Shown here: piece after piece, positions 37,470 to 57,840 of the stretch
Layout of the letters: each line of letters starts with the position of its first letter
Numbering within the stretch: the first letter of the stretch is position 1
NCBI GenBank assembly: GCA_945643635.1
Contig: CALZFC010000006.1
Span: 359,501-423,500 of the forward strand
Length of the DNA: 64,000 nt
Source of the DNA: Allodiplogaster sudhausi
Taxonomy: Eukaryota > Nematoda > Chromadorea > Rhabditida > Diplogasteridae
Direction: 5' to 3'
The notes under the pieces: generated by a model
Databases searched by the model: none
What the model was told of the DNA's origin: nothing
The model's input: the letters and a program-made list of their open reading frames with translations, nothing else
Translations under genes and position numbers: made by a program

Positions 37470-40400
37470 CTAGATCTGCGCCGGCGAAAGCGTCTTGAGC
37501 TGAGCGATTGCGTTGTTCAGGTACTGATCCTTGAAGGACTGCTGATTCGCTTGCTCCTCAACCTGCAAGAACAAGGATCTTATATCGGGAACAAAAAAAA
37601 AGTTAGACAGTGGAGAAGTAGAGAAGGAATAGAGATAACAAGCCAGAAAGGGAAGAGACAATAGATAGACGGAAGAGAGAAAGAGAGCGAGAGAGAGAGA
37701 GAGAGTGAAGGGAGAGAGAGAGTGAAGAGAGAGAGAGAGTGAAGAGAAGCCAGACAAGAAAAGAAGTGCTTACACCCTCGTTGATGAACTTGAGCATGAC
37801 ATCCCTATCGAATCGCTTCTTCGTCTCCTCCGTCTGCTGCAGATAGTCGATGCGACGCTTCAGTTCAGTCTGCACAGTCGACACGTTCTTCCTGGAAGAC
37901 TTCTTCTCTTTTTAAGGTATTAAGTAATGTATAATACAGAATAAAAAAGTGTCATCTTTTCTAATTTTTTTTTTACATTTCTGATCAACTTTTTTTTATG
38001 TTTGGCCTTTTCTTAAACCCCTAAATTATTGTTTCAGTGAAAAAATAAGTTAGCTAATAAGCTAGCGGAATGAAGTTTCTGAAGGAGTAATGCCTCAACT
38101 CCAACTTCCTCAAATTATTGACTGATCTCTCTATGGGGAAAATAATCGTAAAATTATAAGTGTAAAACTACCGATTTCAGCGAAGGATATTTCTTAAAAT
38201 AAAAACAATACAAAACAAAATGTAACCTAAAAGCGGCCTCGAGCTGGAGCTCCAGGTTCTCCTTGAAGATGGTCGGGAAGTTCTCTTTCACGGCAGAGAG
38301 CGAGGCGGTCTCAGCAGCGGAATTCTAAAATACTAGCATATTTTTCTTCTTATAATAACTTTATGTTATTGTAAATTGGAACGAGTAAAGACGGTAACTT
38401 AATTCATTTACGTTTAATTGAATTTTTTATAACTGTATCCAGAAACATGACAAAACTGATAAGAAGTCCCACCTTCCTGAAGTCCTTGGCCTCCTTGAGG
38501 TCCTCCTCGATGAGTCCCTTGAAGAAGTTCATGCGCTGCTGGTACTCGCCGTAGAGATAGTTGTCGATTCTGACTGTAAAATGTTCACAATATTACTAAA
38601 GGAAAAGGATTAGTCTAATTTTTGATATAAAAAAGCGAAGCCCCAAAACTGCATAGCTTACTAGTCATAAATACCATCGATGTAATTTTGCTAGAATGAC
38701 TAATTCTACTAATATTGTAGACAAGATCATGAAATTCGCTCCATCAATAACGAAATTCTCCAAAAGAATGACGAAATCCTGTTTATGGATGACGAAATTC
38801 GCTGATTCCTCCATCGAACTTTGATCAAAGTTATACGAAATCTTCCCCAACTACTGACATCCAACGGTGCGCGAGACGAGGAGATAGAAAAGGATCCAGC
38901 CGACAGTCATGTGTCCCTGCTCCTCGTACACCCACAGCTCCTTGTTCACGAGGAACGCGAAGAGGCCGCCAAAGAAGAGGTACGGGCCTGCAAGCACAAA
39001 TTTGCCCTTCAAATTCGTGCCAATTTCAATGTTTTTTTTTAAAATTAAATAATCTGTCATAATTTTTTTCTATGATAATTACAATATATAACGCAAAGTG
39101 ACAGCTTAAACTTACGTTAACTCGTTATTGGGCCGAAAAAAATTTCGCGATTCATTCATTGGTTGCTTGCCTACAACCGCTAGATGCGTAAAAGAGCAAG
39201 ATGAGAAAATAATGTCCAACATGGACCACAAGTTCTGGGTATCATGATAATTATATCAGAATCAAGTATTTCCATGCAGCTGGCTTATATTATTCCTTCC
39301 TCACACTCTATTTTGTAAACCTCACCAGAAGTGCCGGTGATCTTATTGAACGGAGTGCACCATGAGTCGGGCACCATGAGGAAGCGCGTCTTCGGTGGGT
39401 ACATCTTGCGCACCGGGTACGGGAAGTTGACCTGAGCGGGAAGGAGGTGATGGTATTAAACTCGAGGTCCCGGTAACCATCTTGAGGTCACGGTAACTGT
39501 TGGAGGATTCGGTCAGAAACTGGAAGCCTACGGTAAATACCGTAGGCCATGGTAACTAATTGGAGGTACCGCTAACAAACTAGATGTTAAGGAGATCACG
39601 GTGAACTCGAGGTAACAGTAACCACCTCGAGGTAACGGTAACTGTTGGAGAAGGATTCGGTTACAAACTGGAAGTCACGGTAAATACCGTAGGCCTTCGT
39701 AACTAATTGGAGGTTCGCCAACAAACTGGAGGTTATACGGTAAGCAGCTGGAGGTTGTGCTACAACAAACTCCCCTTTTTCATACTACTTACAACAGTGG
39801 TATTGACTATGAGTCATCCTTACTTGCTCAACAAGTCCAGTAATCAAGTTCTCAATTACCGTAATCAACAAAAGTGCCATAAACAACTTCTTCCGCGAAA
39901 AAAAACAAGCTACGAAAGGAAGTAAAAGGGCTCGCGCCTTATATCCTTATTTCTGCAACAGTTAGTTGCTCGACGATAGAATCATTTCAAGTTTAATTCT
40001 TCTACTGCCCGTTCAGGGGGTTTATTATTTACATTTTTCTTCATTCGATACCCAATTAATTTCCCCCGTTTTTAGGGGGAAAATGGAAGTTCTCTGACCT
40101 GGTCACGGTCGGGATGCTCCTTGAAGTCCTTGGGCAGCTCGGGGAGCGGCTGCGGCGCGTACCACTCCTTGCCGCAGTCGTCGAACATCGACTTGGGCGG
40201 CGCGGTCTCGCCCTTCAGGGGAATTCCTGTGAAAAAATGACACATTCAAAATTGCTTTATCGTATATATTGAATAAACATGGAATTTTTATACTTTCAGC
40301 GAATCTCTGCAAAAAGGAAAGAATAAACTCACATGTTCCTTTTAGAACATTATAAAAAAAAAACTAAATCGCCTCACAGTGGACTTCTTTGGAACCAATG

Positions 40401-40963
40401 ATTGGAATTAAATAAACCATGTTCTTTTTTGAATCCAGGAAATCAACATAAAATACTTGTCCAAGTCCATGCGAATCTACTCTCCGAGTGATGTTGATGA
40501 ACATAAGCTTAAGATGATTTCCAATCAAACAGATGTTGCCATCAGAATGTAGGCAAAAAAAACAAGATATGCGGACCCTGGAAGCGGAGCGCAATCTTCT
40601 GGAAGAAGCCAGGATTGTCGAGGTCCTCCGCCTTGGCCGAGATGGCAGGAGCAGCTAAATTAAATATGACATTTCTTTTATTCTTCTTCTTCGGAATAAA
40701 AACAAACTATAAAGCAAAATCCATGGTATGTTTGAACCGCAAACGAGCTATGCCGCTCACTGTCAACTTACGGATATTTTTGCATTAACAAGGACAAGGT
40801 AAAGTTTCTTCATTCTAAATTTAAAAAAAAAGGCTTGAAACCCTCCATAAAAGCTTGACATCGTTCAAAGTATCGAAAAAAATTAACCGTGGGTAGCGCC
40901 ACGCAGAGGGATGACAAGGACGCCGGCCTTACGGCCGCACGGTGCGAGTCGGCTCAGCGACAT
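37470..40963 (-). CDS. ATP5PB: Mitochondrial ATP synthase subunit b
   Basis: Peripheral-stalk (stator) subunit of mitochondrial F1Fo ATP synthase, in the inner membrane. Nine exons close exactly in phase: 40888-40963, 40577-40654, 40099-40226, 39326-39431, 38859-38987, 38473-38573, 38227-38324, 37774-37891 and 37470-37562, giving 308 aa. The start MSLSRLAPCGRKAGVLVIPL is Arg-rich with no acidic residues, as in a mitochondrial presequence. The conserved block YPVRKMYPPKTRFLMVPDSW is followed by the ITGTSGPYLFFGGLFAFLV membrane segment and a second hydrophobic stretch (GWILFYLLVSRTVG). The C-terminal two-thirds is charged helix, as expected for the stalk. Length fits protostome homologues, which extend past the vertebrate end. 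A 52-bp scrap of exon 7 is copied at 4701-4752. Confidence 0.93.
39440..39740. repeat. Minisatellite-like block in ATP synthase b intron 3
   Basis: About fifteen imperfect repeats built on AACTGGAGGTTACGGTAA, with a higher-order duplication of about 160 bases (GTTGGAG..ATTCGGT and GGTAAATACCGTAGGCC occur twice). ACGGTAAATACCGT is itself palindromic. Confidence 0.75.
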
Positions 40964-42429
40964 TTCCTCGTGTACCCTCCAATCATTAACAAACTTATAA
41001 CTTATCAGCGTCCAGTTCAAATCAAGCGACATTTCACCAAATGCACTTTTAGATTCAACAGTTTCATATTCAATTCATGAGCAACAAAGCCGCGCACGCC
41101 ATGGACTCCATGTCATAACAGTAATAAATGAAGCCAAATTCCCTCGATAGCCATTAAATCAGCACTTATCAGCAGCAAATCAATACGCGAGTAATCAGAG
41201 GTTCAAAAGTCAGTTCCCTGGTGCTCGTGAACAGCAAGAAGATGCCAGGTAAAGCGAGCAATGATAATAGATTGATAACAAGAGATATCAATCGAGTCCC
41301 CGTCGTATGGATGATAAACAAAGCTTAAATTGCTGTGAAAAACCTGAAGGTTCAGCTTCTACAAGTTCTGGACCGTACATCTTTCCAGGTTACCAAAAGG
41401 TACTGAATGCCAAACATTTTGCTATTTCGTGACAGGACATTTCATATCTCAAATATGCTCTTCGATTATATGCCGGTTGTGATTGGCCCCCTCGCATTTG
41501 TTCTTCTTCAATTTTTTGCGATATTGTCACCTTTTAAAGTAATTCACGGTTATGGATTCTCAAAATAGATTGCTTGTAAATATTCAAACTTATGAGCTTG
41601 AATACGGGGATCGTGCTTGTCGAAGAATCACGTTCAAGGACTACTTGTTACAAAATGAGTACTGGTATGCGGCGTGAATTAATGAAATACTTCGTGGCAT
41701 TGCAATTTTTTTGACTATCATTCGACAACTGCGTTTGCTAAACCGCAGTCATCAAGCAAGCCTACCCTTCTTGTGTCTTCCTCAACTATTTGTAAGTAAT
41801 CTTACGATATGCTTAACACAAATCCTTCAGTTCTTTTCATTCGAAACCAACCGTGTAACATAATAACAACAAGCCAGTCATTCGACTGTTAGAAAAACAA
41901 CAAAACAACGTTCACGGGTCCAGATATCATCGCCCTCTCATTGGAATTGGAACCTTTCCTTGAGAACCGTAGCGTGGGTTGGTCGAATGAATCATTACAT
42001 GATCCGACCATGGAGACCATTTCAACGAGCAATAGCAGAGGTCTGCTTCTTGGCAAAGATCTACTCACAGAATATAGATCAAATAGCCGAGACAAGTGCA
42101 ATATAACACGACAACATCAGTTTAAGTTTGCTGAAGAAGAGAGAGAGAGATAAAGGGACAGAGAGAAAGGGAGAGAGAGAGTGAGAGAGAGAGAGCGAGA
42201 TGGAGAAAGAGCACAAATCTACTGTATCCTTGTAGACAAGACATGATACGATGGGGCAAAATCAAGTACTCTCTTTTACACAGCCTCTTTCAACAGACAA
42301 GCCTAAAGCGAGAACATTTTGATGACAGAAGTAGAAATCAGAGTATGCCAGAAATCGATATAATCACTTGAGCATCTCCAAAAAGGTGACCAAGATTCAA
42401 AAAGAGGAGACGGGGCCGAGGAATCAAGC
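40964..42429. other. Intergenic region between RUVBL2 and ATP synthase b
   Basis: Holds the presumed promoter of the ATP synthase b gene and the RUVBL2 3' flank (both genes point left). A GA tract lies at 42136-42200. No gene or clear core promoter motif was identified. Open frames of about 70 codons near 41.9-42.15 kb on both strands overlap and look accidental. Confidence 0.4.
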
Positions 42430-48537
<6,108 letters not shown>

Positions 48538-50556
48538 ATCTAATTGTAGGAAAAGAGCAGAATTACAATATTACTTAAGCAGTAAAACTCCCGAAAACTG
48601 CTCAATCACGTGCATATAAAGAACATACAAAGAAAGCACAGCATTACAACATTCGTTATCAACGAAAAGTCTAATTAATTAGCAAGAACATCTTTAAAAA
48701 AAGAATTAGAACTTATTCTACCTTATTTCGTATTTCAAATTCTTGGCTACTTGCCAATTAATTCAAATTCCCAGACCATACCGTAATCTTTTCCGTGCGA
48801 GACTCAACGAGCACGCCCGTCGCGTCTCAAATCCATTCCAAATTGCAAAAAGTAGGCGGAGCCAGCGCGACAGCCAATCACGGCAGAGCACGGGCAGCGG
48901 GCGGTCGGGAGCGGTCGGGCCGTGTCCTTTCTCCTCTTCTCTCCTCCGTGCTGGCCCACGCCCCGATGTCTCTCTGCCCGCGAGAGAGTGTGTGTGCGTA
49001 TTTGTGTTCGAACATGCCGGAATTGTTGATGTTTGGGGTTTTAGGCACCCAGGATTTCACCTGAACCCGGATCACACCCATTTAGACCCATTTTAAGCAT
49101 CTTTCCTGCCATGCACGGTATTAGCTCTCCGCCTCGCACCTAGGCCCCGTGACTCGACCGCAACGCGTGGCCACTAGGGAGAGGCCACGCGTCGCGTGCG
49201 GGCATTCGATAGCTCCACCGCCGTGCTGCAACGTTCTCCGTCGTTCGTGCAGCTGCCGCCGCGCAGATTCGGCGCATCAGAAGGTTCTACCGTGCCGTTT
49301 TCAGAGAGGTTTTCATAGATTTTCACGGTATGTTCGCCAGACACAGAATTTTCCCTCCCGGACCCTTTTTCGATCCTAGCCTCCTCTGGTAGGTGCCGCC
49401 CAGGGGGAGGGGCCCACATGGCCGGGGTAGGAGCAGCCGCAACGCGTGAAAATGCTCGTTGCGTGTCTATGCGTCTCTGCACTGTCCTCTAGAGGACACT
49501 GACCCGGTCGATATGGCTTGGATGAGGGCCCTGATAGTAACCGTGGAAGGGTGTTACCCCCCCCCCCCCCTTCTGATGATCGTCAGGGTTTTGTTTACAA
49601 GAAGCTACTCAGGACGTCGACAACTACGGAGAAAGGAAGATAATAACTAAACACACGCATATATATTAAATGACACGTCATCTCTTGAAACGATTTCGCA
49701 ACTCGGGCGGTTTTGTTTGTGATATCATCACGCGATACAAGTTACAACTCACTTGTTGTTCTCTCGTGTTCTTGAGAGTTGCATGCGGCTCTAACAAAGT
49801 AGTTTTAGAGCAAGGATGGCAGGGGTGATAGGCGCTTAGGTCGAGGCCTCTTGCCTAATCGATTGGCGTAGGGACGCAGCTTGCTATATAGCCTCACGGA
49901 CTCGCCGCTGTTTCTTCTCCCCCTTTCCCGCCAATTTGGGGTGCTCATTGGACTCTTATACTGCGGAATTTCTCATGTTGTGAGCCATTTTTCCTCTTAT
50001 TTTCTGTTTCAGAGGAGTTATTTATTGTTGGTTGTTAACGTTTTTATTTATATTAAAAAAAAGTTGCTGATAAATTAATGTTGAGAGCCACCGGTCTTAT
50101 CGTCTAAGCTTCACTGTTGCATTCGCATATATCACGATATCTCAAAACGTCTTTAGGCCTGTGAGAGTACGCTTTGGAGAAGTGTTGTTCTTCTGTGCGA
50201 TGTGTAAAAGCTCGAGAAATATCTGGATTGGAGAACGTGGTGGGGCGGGGTTGTTACTGAAAGGAGGAGGTGAAAATGGCATTAGATTTCGATGTTTTCC
50301 GTCGTTGTAGTTTGTGGTCCGCTCTTCGTGAACATCCGAATCTTGTCCGAATGGTGAAAGAAATAATATGTATGCTCGGAAAGAAGGGACATATGGGTGA
50401 ACTAGAATAATTTCTGATTCCAGAACAGGAGCGCAAAGCGGCTCCACCACGCGCAGATAAAGGCGGATAATCGTTTCGTTGCCGGCACGGAACGCTAGCT
50501 CGAGAGATCGGGAAGAGCCTTCTTTACTGACCGCCCGCGGCAGCGGTGCCCCCGGC
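48538..50556. promoter_or_regulatory. Divergent RUVBL2 / BET intergenic promoter region
   Basis: About 2 kb between divergent start codons. A GC-rich core (about 48830-49500) contains CCAATCACGG, repeated GCGGTCGGG units and several ACGCGT/GCGCG motifs, unlike the AT-rich surroundings. The BET 5' UTR probably starts in 49.9-50.5 kb; an in-frame TAA near 50457 precedes ATG 50557. Open frames in the GC-rich part lack splice-linked partners and were not called. Confidence 0.5.
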
Positions 50557-53500
50557 ATGAGCACTGTCGCTTCTGACAAGATCAAGGTGGATTTTTTTTA
50601 AGCCCAAAAACCAGGAATTTTTCACGTTTTTTCAGTCATTATCACGAAGAGTACTGCTGTAAAAATGAGTAAGAAAAAAGAAATGTATAAAAAGAGATAT
50701 TTAGGAATGTTTACGGTATCCGCGCATACTGTAGTTCATTTTTGATTATGGTATGCGGAGTGTATTCAGATGAATATCAGACTTTTTTTTGTCGGGTATT
50801 TCTGCGCTCTTTAGTGCTTATCTTCTTTTCACATTCCATCTGTAAAGATAATTAGAAATTTGTAATTAATTGATAAATTAATTTCTATTTAATATTTCTT
50901 CCAGACGGAGGAAGGCGTGAGTACGTCGGGCGACGGTGACGACGACGGACACAGCACGACGGGCTCGGGCGGGCTCGCTATTGACGAAGAAGACGAAGAG
51001 GAGTCCACGACGGCGGCCACCATCAAGATGGAAGAGGACGGCGGAGAGGTGGCGGATCGAGCTGCAGCCGGAGGAGGAGTAGCAGGAGGAGGAGGCGGCC
51101 AACCAGGCACCTCTGCAGCAGGAGCAGGATCAGCCGGAGCCAGCAACAACAAGGCAGCCGGCGGAGACGGAGCCGCCACCACGGAGAATCCATGGGCTTC
51201 CCCGAGACAGGTTAGAAATGTGGAGGATATGGAGAGCTCCTTTGAGATGGCACAGGGAGGGAAGCATTTATTTAAAAGGAAAAAGGCTCCTTCAAAATAC
51301 CGAGGAAAAAACGAAAGTTAAAGATGAAAGAGCTTAAGTTTCTGTAGCTAATTTTAGCCCGTTTCGTAGAACTTCTCCTAGGGATCTATGCTTTGCCTCA
51401 ATTTCACGTAAAATTCTCCCTGGGTCTATATTTAGCCCTAGTTTCATGGACCCCTAGGATAATTTCTATGTTTAGCCGCCCGCAGTGTCCTGGAACAGGC
51501 CGCGTTTTATATTTAGCCTTTGCGCATTTGGAAAAGGCTGAGACACGGCTTGTTTACCCCCTGCTCTCTCTCTTGTTGGCTCTGGATAAGTGTCGGGAGA
51601 GGCACGTGGAGAAGGGGGGAGAAGACTAGGGGCACATGTGGCATGGCAGGATGAGTGTATGGGAGGGAGAAAGAGCATGTGATGAGGAGAGAGGCAGAGA
51701 AAGAGAAGAGAGAGAGGAGGGGAAGATGAGAGAGTAAAAGAAGAGGGTGAGCAGACGCGGCCTGGTTGCTACTGCTTTGTGAGTGTTTATAGCGATAATG
51801 ACGAAGGCTTGGTTGGAGGGCGAAGGAGAGATAGAGAGGACAGAGAGTGGTGAGAGAGAGCACGAGGGGGAGAGAGAGCGAAAAGAAGTGAGAGATAGTT
51901 GCATCACACGCTCAATGCTGCCGGAGCTCCCAATCGATTGGGAACGGCGAGTGAGGGACGCGGGGTAAGGGGGAGTAGAAAGGAGATGAGAGAGGATGAG
52001 TCACTGGAGACGAGAGAGATGGAGAGAGACGGGAGATTGAGAGAGAGAGAGACGGGAGATTGAGAGAGAAAAACTGAGAGACACGGGAAAGAGTGAGAGA
52101 GAAGACAGAGGATGAAGTGTGGCTTGAAGAACAAAGGCCGTGTTGAAATGTTCGTAGTGCTAGGCTATATATAGAGGCTCTTCAGGAGATTGATGAGCGT
52201 CTATTTATTACGATAGTCACAGACTTTAACATCCCGGAGAGCATACAGGAATAGATGTGAGGAAAAGAGAGTGCAAACCGAAGAACATAGGGTGAAATTG
52301 AAGAAAGTTAAAGATTTTAATGAAACGGAATAAAATTCGAGATTTTGATTTTAAAAAAAAAGAACAGAGTGATAAATTATTTTTCTATTTGAAGGAGCCC
52401 GTGAATGGCGTTGTCCAGCCGCGAGTTCTGCCCCCGATTGGCAAGCCCACCCGGCACACGAACCAGCTGGAGTACATCATGAATCAGGCAAGGATTTCGA
52501 GATGTCATTTTAAAGACACTCCAAAGTTTGGATGTGGTTGCGCATTGGTATTTAAAGCATTGGTTTTTTTTTATTAGAAGAGAACATGAAAAAGTTGTTG
52601 AATAAGGTTGGAAGAAGGGAAAAATAAAATAGAAATAATGAGGTGCTTTAGGTTCTGAAGCAAGCGCTGAAGCACAAGCACGCGTGGCCATTTGCGAAGC
52701 CGGTCGACGCGGCCAAGCTAGCACTCCCGGTTTGTTGTTAATTAATTAGGTTAATTAATTAACATTATTTTATTTACGACATGAATATTATCGGCTAACA
52801 TTGCCGTTGATATATATCGGGTTAGAAAATATAAAATTAATAATAATAATAATATACCGTAATAAACAAGTATAATTTACTTTGGAAAAAAAAAGAATCT
52901 TCTTGGCAGGACTACCACAAAGTGATCGCGCGTCCCATGGACATGAACACGATTGAGAAGCGCTTGAAGAATTGCTATTATTACTCGTCCAAGGATTGCA
53001 TGGAGGTTGGTATTGGGTCTGTGGTCTGTTGTGTTGCTGTCCAACACTTGTGAACACCATGGTCTCGGTGTCTTGTCCTCCATTGTGTCACTGCTTGCAA
53101 AATAGGAAAAAATGTAAATAAAAAATTAAAGAAAAAAATTAAATGCTTCAAAAAGTAAGAGTGATTGTTGTGTACGAAAAATGCTTGAAAGAAAGAAAAA
53201 AAAAGACATTTTTTTTTTGAATGACATTACAATCATTCTTACTGATGTTTTAGCTCACCTCACGGATATTATAGATGTATAAGTTCCGGGGATTTTTAAT
53301 CGTCCATTTTAAAGCGGCTGTCCAGGGACCTTAAAGTCTACCGTATTCCTTGAGAAAAGAACATATAACAAATGAGATGCAGACATCGAAGTACTGTAGG
53401 TTTTACTGTCCATGGATAGTCTCTTTAATAAATGAAACCATCTTCCAGGTCCTCTGCATGTGCATTTTCTTGAGTCTCGTATTTGCTTCTACTGGCATGC

Positions 53501-56500
53501 TCCTGTTTCACGCATTTTCACGTTCTAAAATGGCTTTTTTTTACTCATAAAATAAGAAAAAAGAAACCTGTTATGCTTGCTTGCTTTCTCTCCGCCACCT
53601 GCACTGTAACAATTATCTCTCTCTCTTTTGGATATATCTATCTCGTATATGCATATCAACACCGGAACATGGCCCAACAAGGAATGAATACAGGTCCAAA
53701 TTATATATATATATATTCATCCACACTATAAATGGCGTCTCCTTTTTGGTGTCATTGTTCCTTCTTGTGCCCGCGTCGATTAGTCTCGGCATCTTTAGAA
53801 GAAGGCAGAACGAGCCGCACTAGTTATAACACTAAAAATTGCTTCGAAACAATATGCTCTGCCAGCCCGAAGCAATTTGCCATTCCAGCAAAAAAAAGCC
53901 CTGTTTGAACTACGCCCCCCGCTTAGCTCTCCTTGTCTTTAATATTATGCTCTAATTGTATATGAAAGAAGCTTTGTAAGAAAGCGTAAATGTGTCATTG
54001 AAGAGGCAGGTAGCGCCGGTTCTTTTTATGCCTTTAAATTTTGTATCTTTTTTTTCTAGAATGGGCTCGAGCTCTTTCGCCTCTGAGGAAACAACGTGTA
54101 CCTCTGCAGTCTATTGTATGAACATGGTCATTATATGAGCGGAGAGACTTGATTATTTGGTTTAAAAGAATTAATTAAATGGAGAAGATGTAAATTACAA
54201 AATGCGCCTTCCGGTGTTGATTTGCAGTACACTTTGTTATTTTCTTCTTTCGGCAATCGAGTCCCCGTTTTTGTCTGATTATGTTCAACTTTTGTACTCC
54301 TCTCTCTTTAAAATGCATCAAAAAGGCCCAAGAATTTTCTCATTCTTTTTCCGCTCAATAGCCTGCTGGGGATGCCTGTCATTGTTGTGATGTGATATAG
54401 AGGAAGAGAACTGAGGTTTCTCTGGGGGCATTAGTGTTCCTATTATGGTGCTACAGTAGCCTTTTGTTTTGTCTGGTTTCCTGAAATGTTCATTTTTAAT
54501 CTGTTATGTGTCCTGCTCTATCAAGCATTATCCTAACGGGAATCAAAATTGTGAGGCACATTTTTTTTGTTGCATTCTAAGGGCTACCAGCGGGTTGTTA
54601 TCTTGATAGGATAATTTAGTGAACTAAAAGATACTTTTTGATTTGACAAATAAAATGAGTTTAAAAAAGAATAGTAAAAAAAAGAAACAAGTCTCTCCGG
54701 TCTCTCCTACTATCCTCTCCTCTATGCAGGACATAATGACCATGTTCAACAACTGCTACACGTACAACCCGCCCAGCTATGGCGTAGTGACGATGGCGAA
54801 AGAGCTCGAGCAGTACATTCTCGGCCGCTGCGTTGACATGCCCTCTCAGGTATACTGTAGCTATGCTCTCGGGCCTTTTCGTTGCAGGACTTCGAGGCAA
54901 TCTTCAAGAACTGCTATCAGTTCAACCAGAGCGAAGATGACGTGTCGCTAATGTGCAAGAACATTGAGAATCTGTACAGAGAGAGGATCAAGGGTCTACC
55001 GACGCCGGTATTCGGAGGGGGGGATACTGTAGTTTTCCACTTAGGATGCTACAAGATTTTGAAACACCGGTATTCTGGAATTTGGGAAACTATAAGATAT
55101 CATGAAATAGGAATTCTGTACTTTACATTGCTTAATTAAAATGATGAAATCGAGCAGTTGAATAGTGAGTGGGATGTACCCTTATTTTCATTTTTAAAAA
55201 TTAAATATACTTAAGATATTGAACAAACAAATATTTAATAAGTAAGAAGTAGAATACTCGTGAAGTAGTTTATATTTGTTCGTTACAGGAAGTGGAGATT
55301 CCTCGTCCTGCGTCCAAGCGTGGTCCTCCTGGTCGCGGTGGCTTCAAGAAGGGCGGCGTTGGGCGAGGCGGCAGCATCTCCGGCAGAGGAGGAGTAGGTG
55401 CAGGAGGTACGCCCAGAGAATCGCCGGCGCGGACCCCGGCTGCTACGCCAGCCGTGGCCCGAACCCCGGCCCTGCCCCCCTCCTCTGGCGGTGGTGGCGG
55501 TGCCTCAGGCTCGGGCTCTTCCTCTTCCTCTGGCACTGTCCAGCCGGAACAGCGTGTCGTCCTTGAACACTTTCACAAGGCGACAACGCTCGCAGCAGGT
55601 CAGGATCCATTTGGCAGGAGCGCACCCGGGGTATGGGCATTTGGGGCACCCAATTGGGGGTGAAAGGGACCTTAGGGGGCACCTTTTGGGGTGACAGGGA
55701 CCTTAGGGGCACCTTTTGGGGTGACAGGGACCTTAGCAGCCCCTTTTAAGGTAAAAGGGATGAGACAGAGCAGGCAGAGATGGAGAAATGGTGAGAAAGA
55801 GAAGGCATTTTCCCACCCCCAGCACACATTTTGTACAAGGAAAAATTGCGTATAGTATAGGCGATTAGAAACTAGGCTTTTCCTAAAACAGCACCAAAAC
55901 TTTTTTAAATAAAAAAATCAAAACGAATTAATTTGATGAAGTTGTTAGAACTTTCAAATGACGAAAACGGAAAAGTTGAGCTAATAATAATAATAATGAC
56001 AAATTGAGAATTTTTTTGCTTAAATAAATTTCTTCAAAATTTTCCATGCGCACAGATGAATGGATCCTACTTGTGAAGGCTTTTGTGTTTTGATTGTGCT
56101 GAGTTTTGTGCTTGTTCGTAATCTCCCCCTCCCCTCCTTATCCGAGAACAAGATGATTCACCACCATTCATCCGAGCAAGATTCCAAGATTCACCCTCCT
56201 GGCCTCTGAGGAAGTGTGCTTGTTTTGCAAGTTTTCCTGTGCTAGTTTGCCCTGTTGTCGTTTAGAAAAGCTCAAAGTTTTACTTTTTAAACGAAGGATG
56301 CAAGATAATTTTATATAATTTTTTTTCTTCTGACTTTTCCCGCTTTTGCCGCCAGAAGTTTTGATTTCGATACTAATATGCCTCGTGCAAGAGTAGTTCG
56401 CTAGAAGCAGGCTCCGTATTTGTCATCTTACCCCCTCAGGGATAGTATATTTCAGCCCTTTGTGTGCAAGATAGGGAAGATAGCAGTGCACTGTGAGATG

Positions 56501-57789
56501 TGTGTATAGCTTGTGTTGCGCACGTGAGGAAAAGGAAATGGACCAGAATTCAACTGCTTTTCCAGTGTCTCGCGAATCTTCCGTGTCTGTGCAGAGGGGC
56601 GCTGCGGATAGCTCTTCTCTTCTTGGAGACGTCGCAGATGTTGTCTCGGACGAGGTTATTATAGGGAGTATTATGTAAATGAATAAATAAAAAAAAATTA
56701 GGTAAAGAAAATAATAATAATGTATCGATATAACGTAAAAAGGCTGTCAGGCAAGCCTCAGAAAATGAGTAAAAAGAAAGAAAAAAAACAAAGGAAAACA
56801 AAATTCAGCCAAACGGTGAAGTCAAATTCGTGGCTGCGCCCGCTCCGCCCGTCACGCCTACCGTGGTCCAGAAGGGGGTCAAGAGGAAGGCAGACACGAC
56901 CACTGCGGAACTGGACGCGGCCAAGGTAGTGGTGGGGCGGAGTTGGCGGGAAATTTGAAATTATATTTGAAAAATGATGTCGAATTAATGTAAATTGTTG
57001 AATAATATAACAGTTTCCAATTGCAGGCTCTGAGCGCCTCTTCCCGCCGCGAGTCTCGTCCCGTGAAGCGGCCGCACCACCAGCCGATCGACTACTCTCA
57101 GCTGCCGCCGCGCATCAAGGGCAAACTGTCCGAGCAGCTCAAGTTCATCACCAAGGTCATCAATGACCTCTTTGGCAAGAGGTGCAAGGTTAGCATTGAA
57201 CTGCTGGGTGAAAAGAAAGGAGTCTGGGTTTGGAAATGGGTGGGAATCTGGGTAGTCTTGACGGTTCTAGATGGAATCAACACTGGTATTGAGGTGTTGG
57301 GTGAAAAAAGGCTCTGGGTTTGGAAATGGGTGGGAATGTGGGTGACCAGGCAGTTGTCTTGGCGGTTCTAAATGGAATCAACACTGGAAGTGTGGCGGTT
57401 GTAGATCTTTATTTTGTATGGGCCAAGGAACTTTAGGACTGGGCAAGGAATCTGAAAATGAGGATTGGTCAAGGAATCTGGGGATTGGTCAATGAGGTTG
57501 ATATGACAAGAGCCGCTCCATGACATGCCATCTCATTTGTCTGTGTTATAAGCAGGCATTCGCGTGGCCTTTCCTGGAGCCAGTGGATGTGGAGGGTCTC
57601 CGACTGGACAACTACTACGACATTGTGCAGCAGCCGATGGATCTGGGCACGATTAAGAAGAAGCTCGAGGCGAAGCAGTACGTCGGCGCGGATGAGGTGG
57701 GTTATGAGATGGAGAACATTGGGGCCAACTATCCCCCCACCTCCACTTACTCGGTTTCTCCATGTTGAGCGAGAGAGAGAGAGCTGGAA

Positions 57790-57840
<51 letters not shown>

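Noticed and set aside
48743..49482. GC-rich frames of 60-117 codons between RUVBL2 and BET
   Set aside because: Overlapping frames on both strands with no splice partners or family match; better explained as a GC-rich promoter region.
54888..55007. Exon B as a misplaced part of bromodomain 2
   Set aside because: Bromodomain 2 has its own complete equivalent at 57972-58061 and 58240, in phase.
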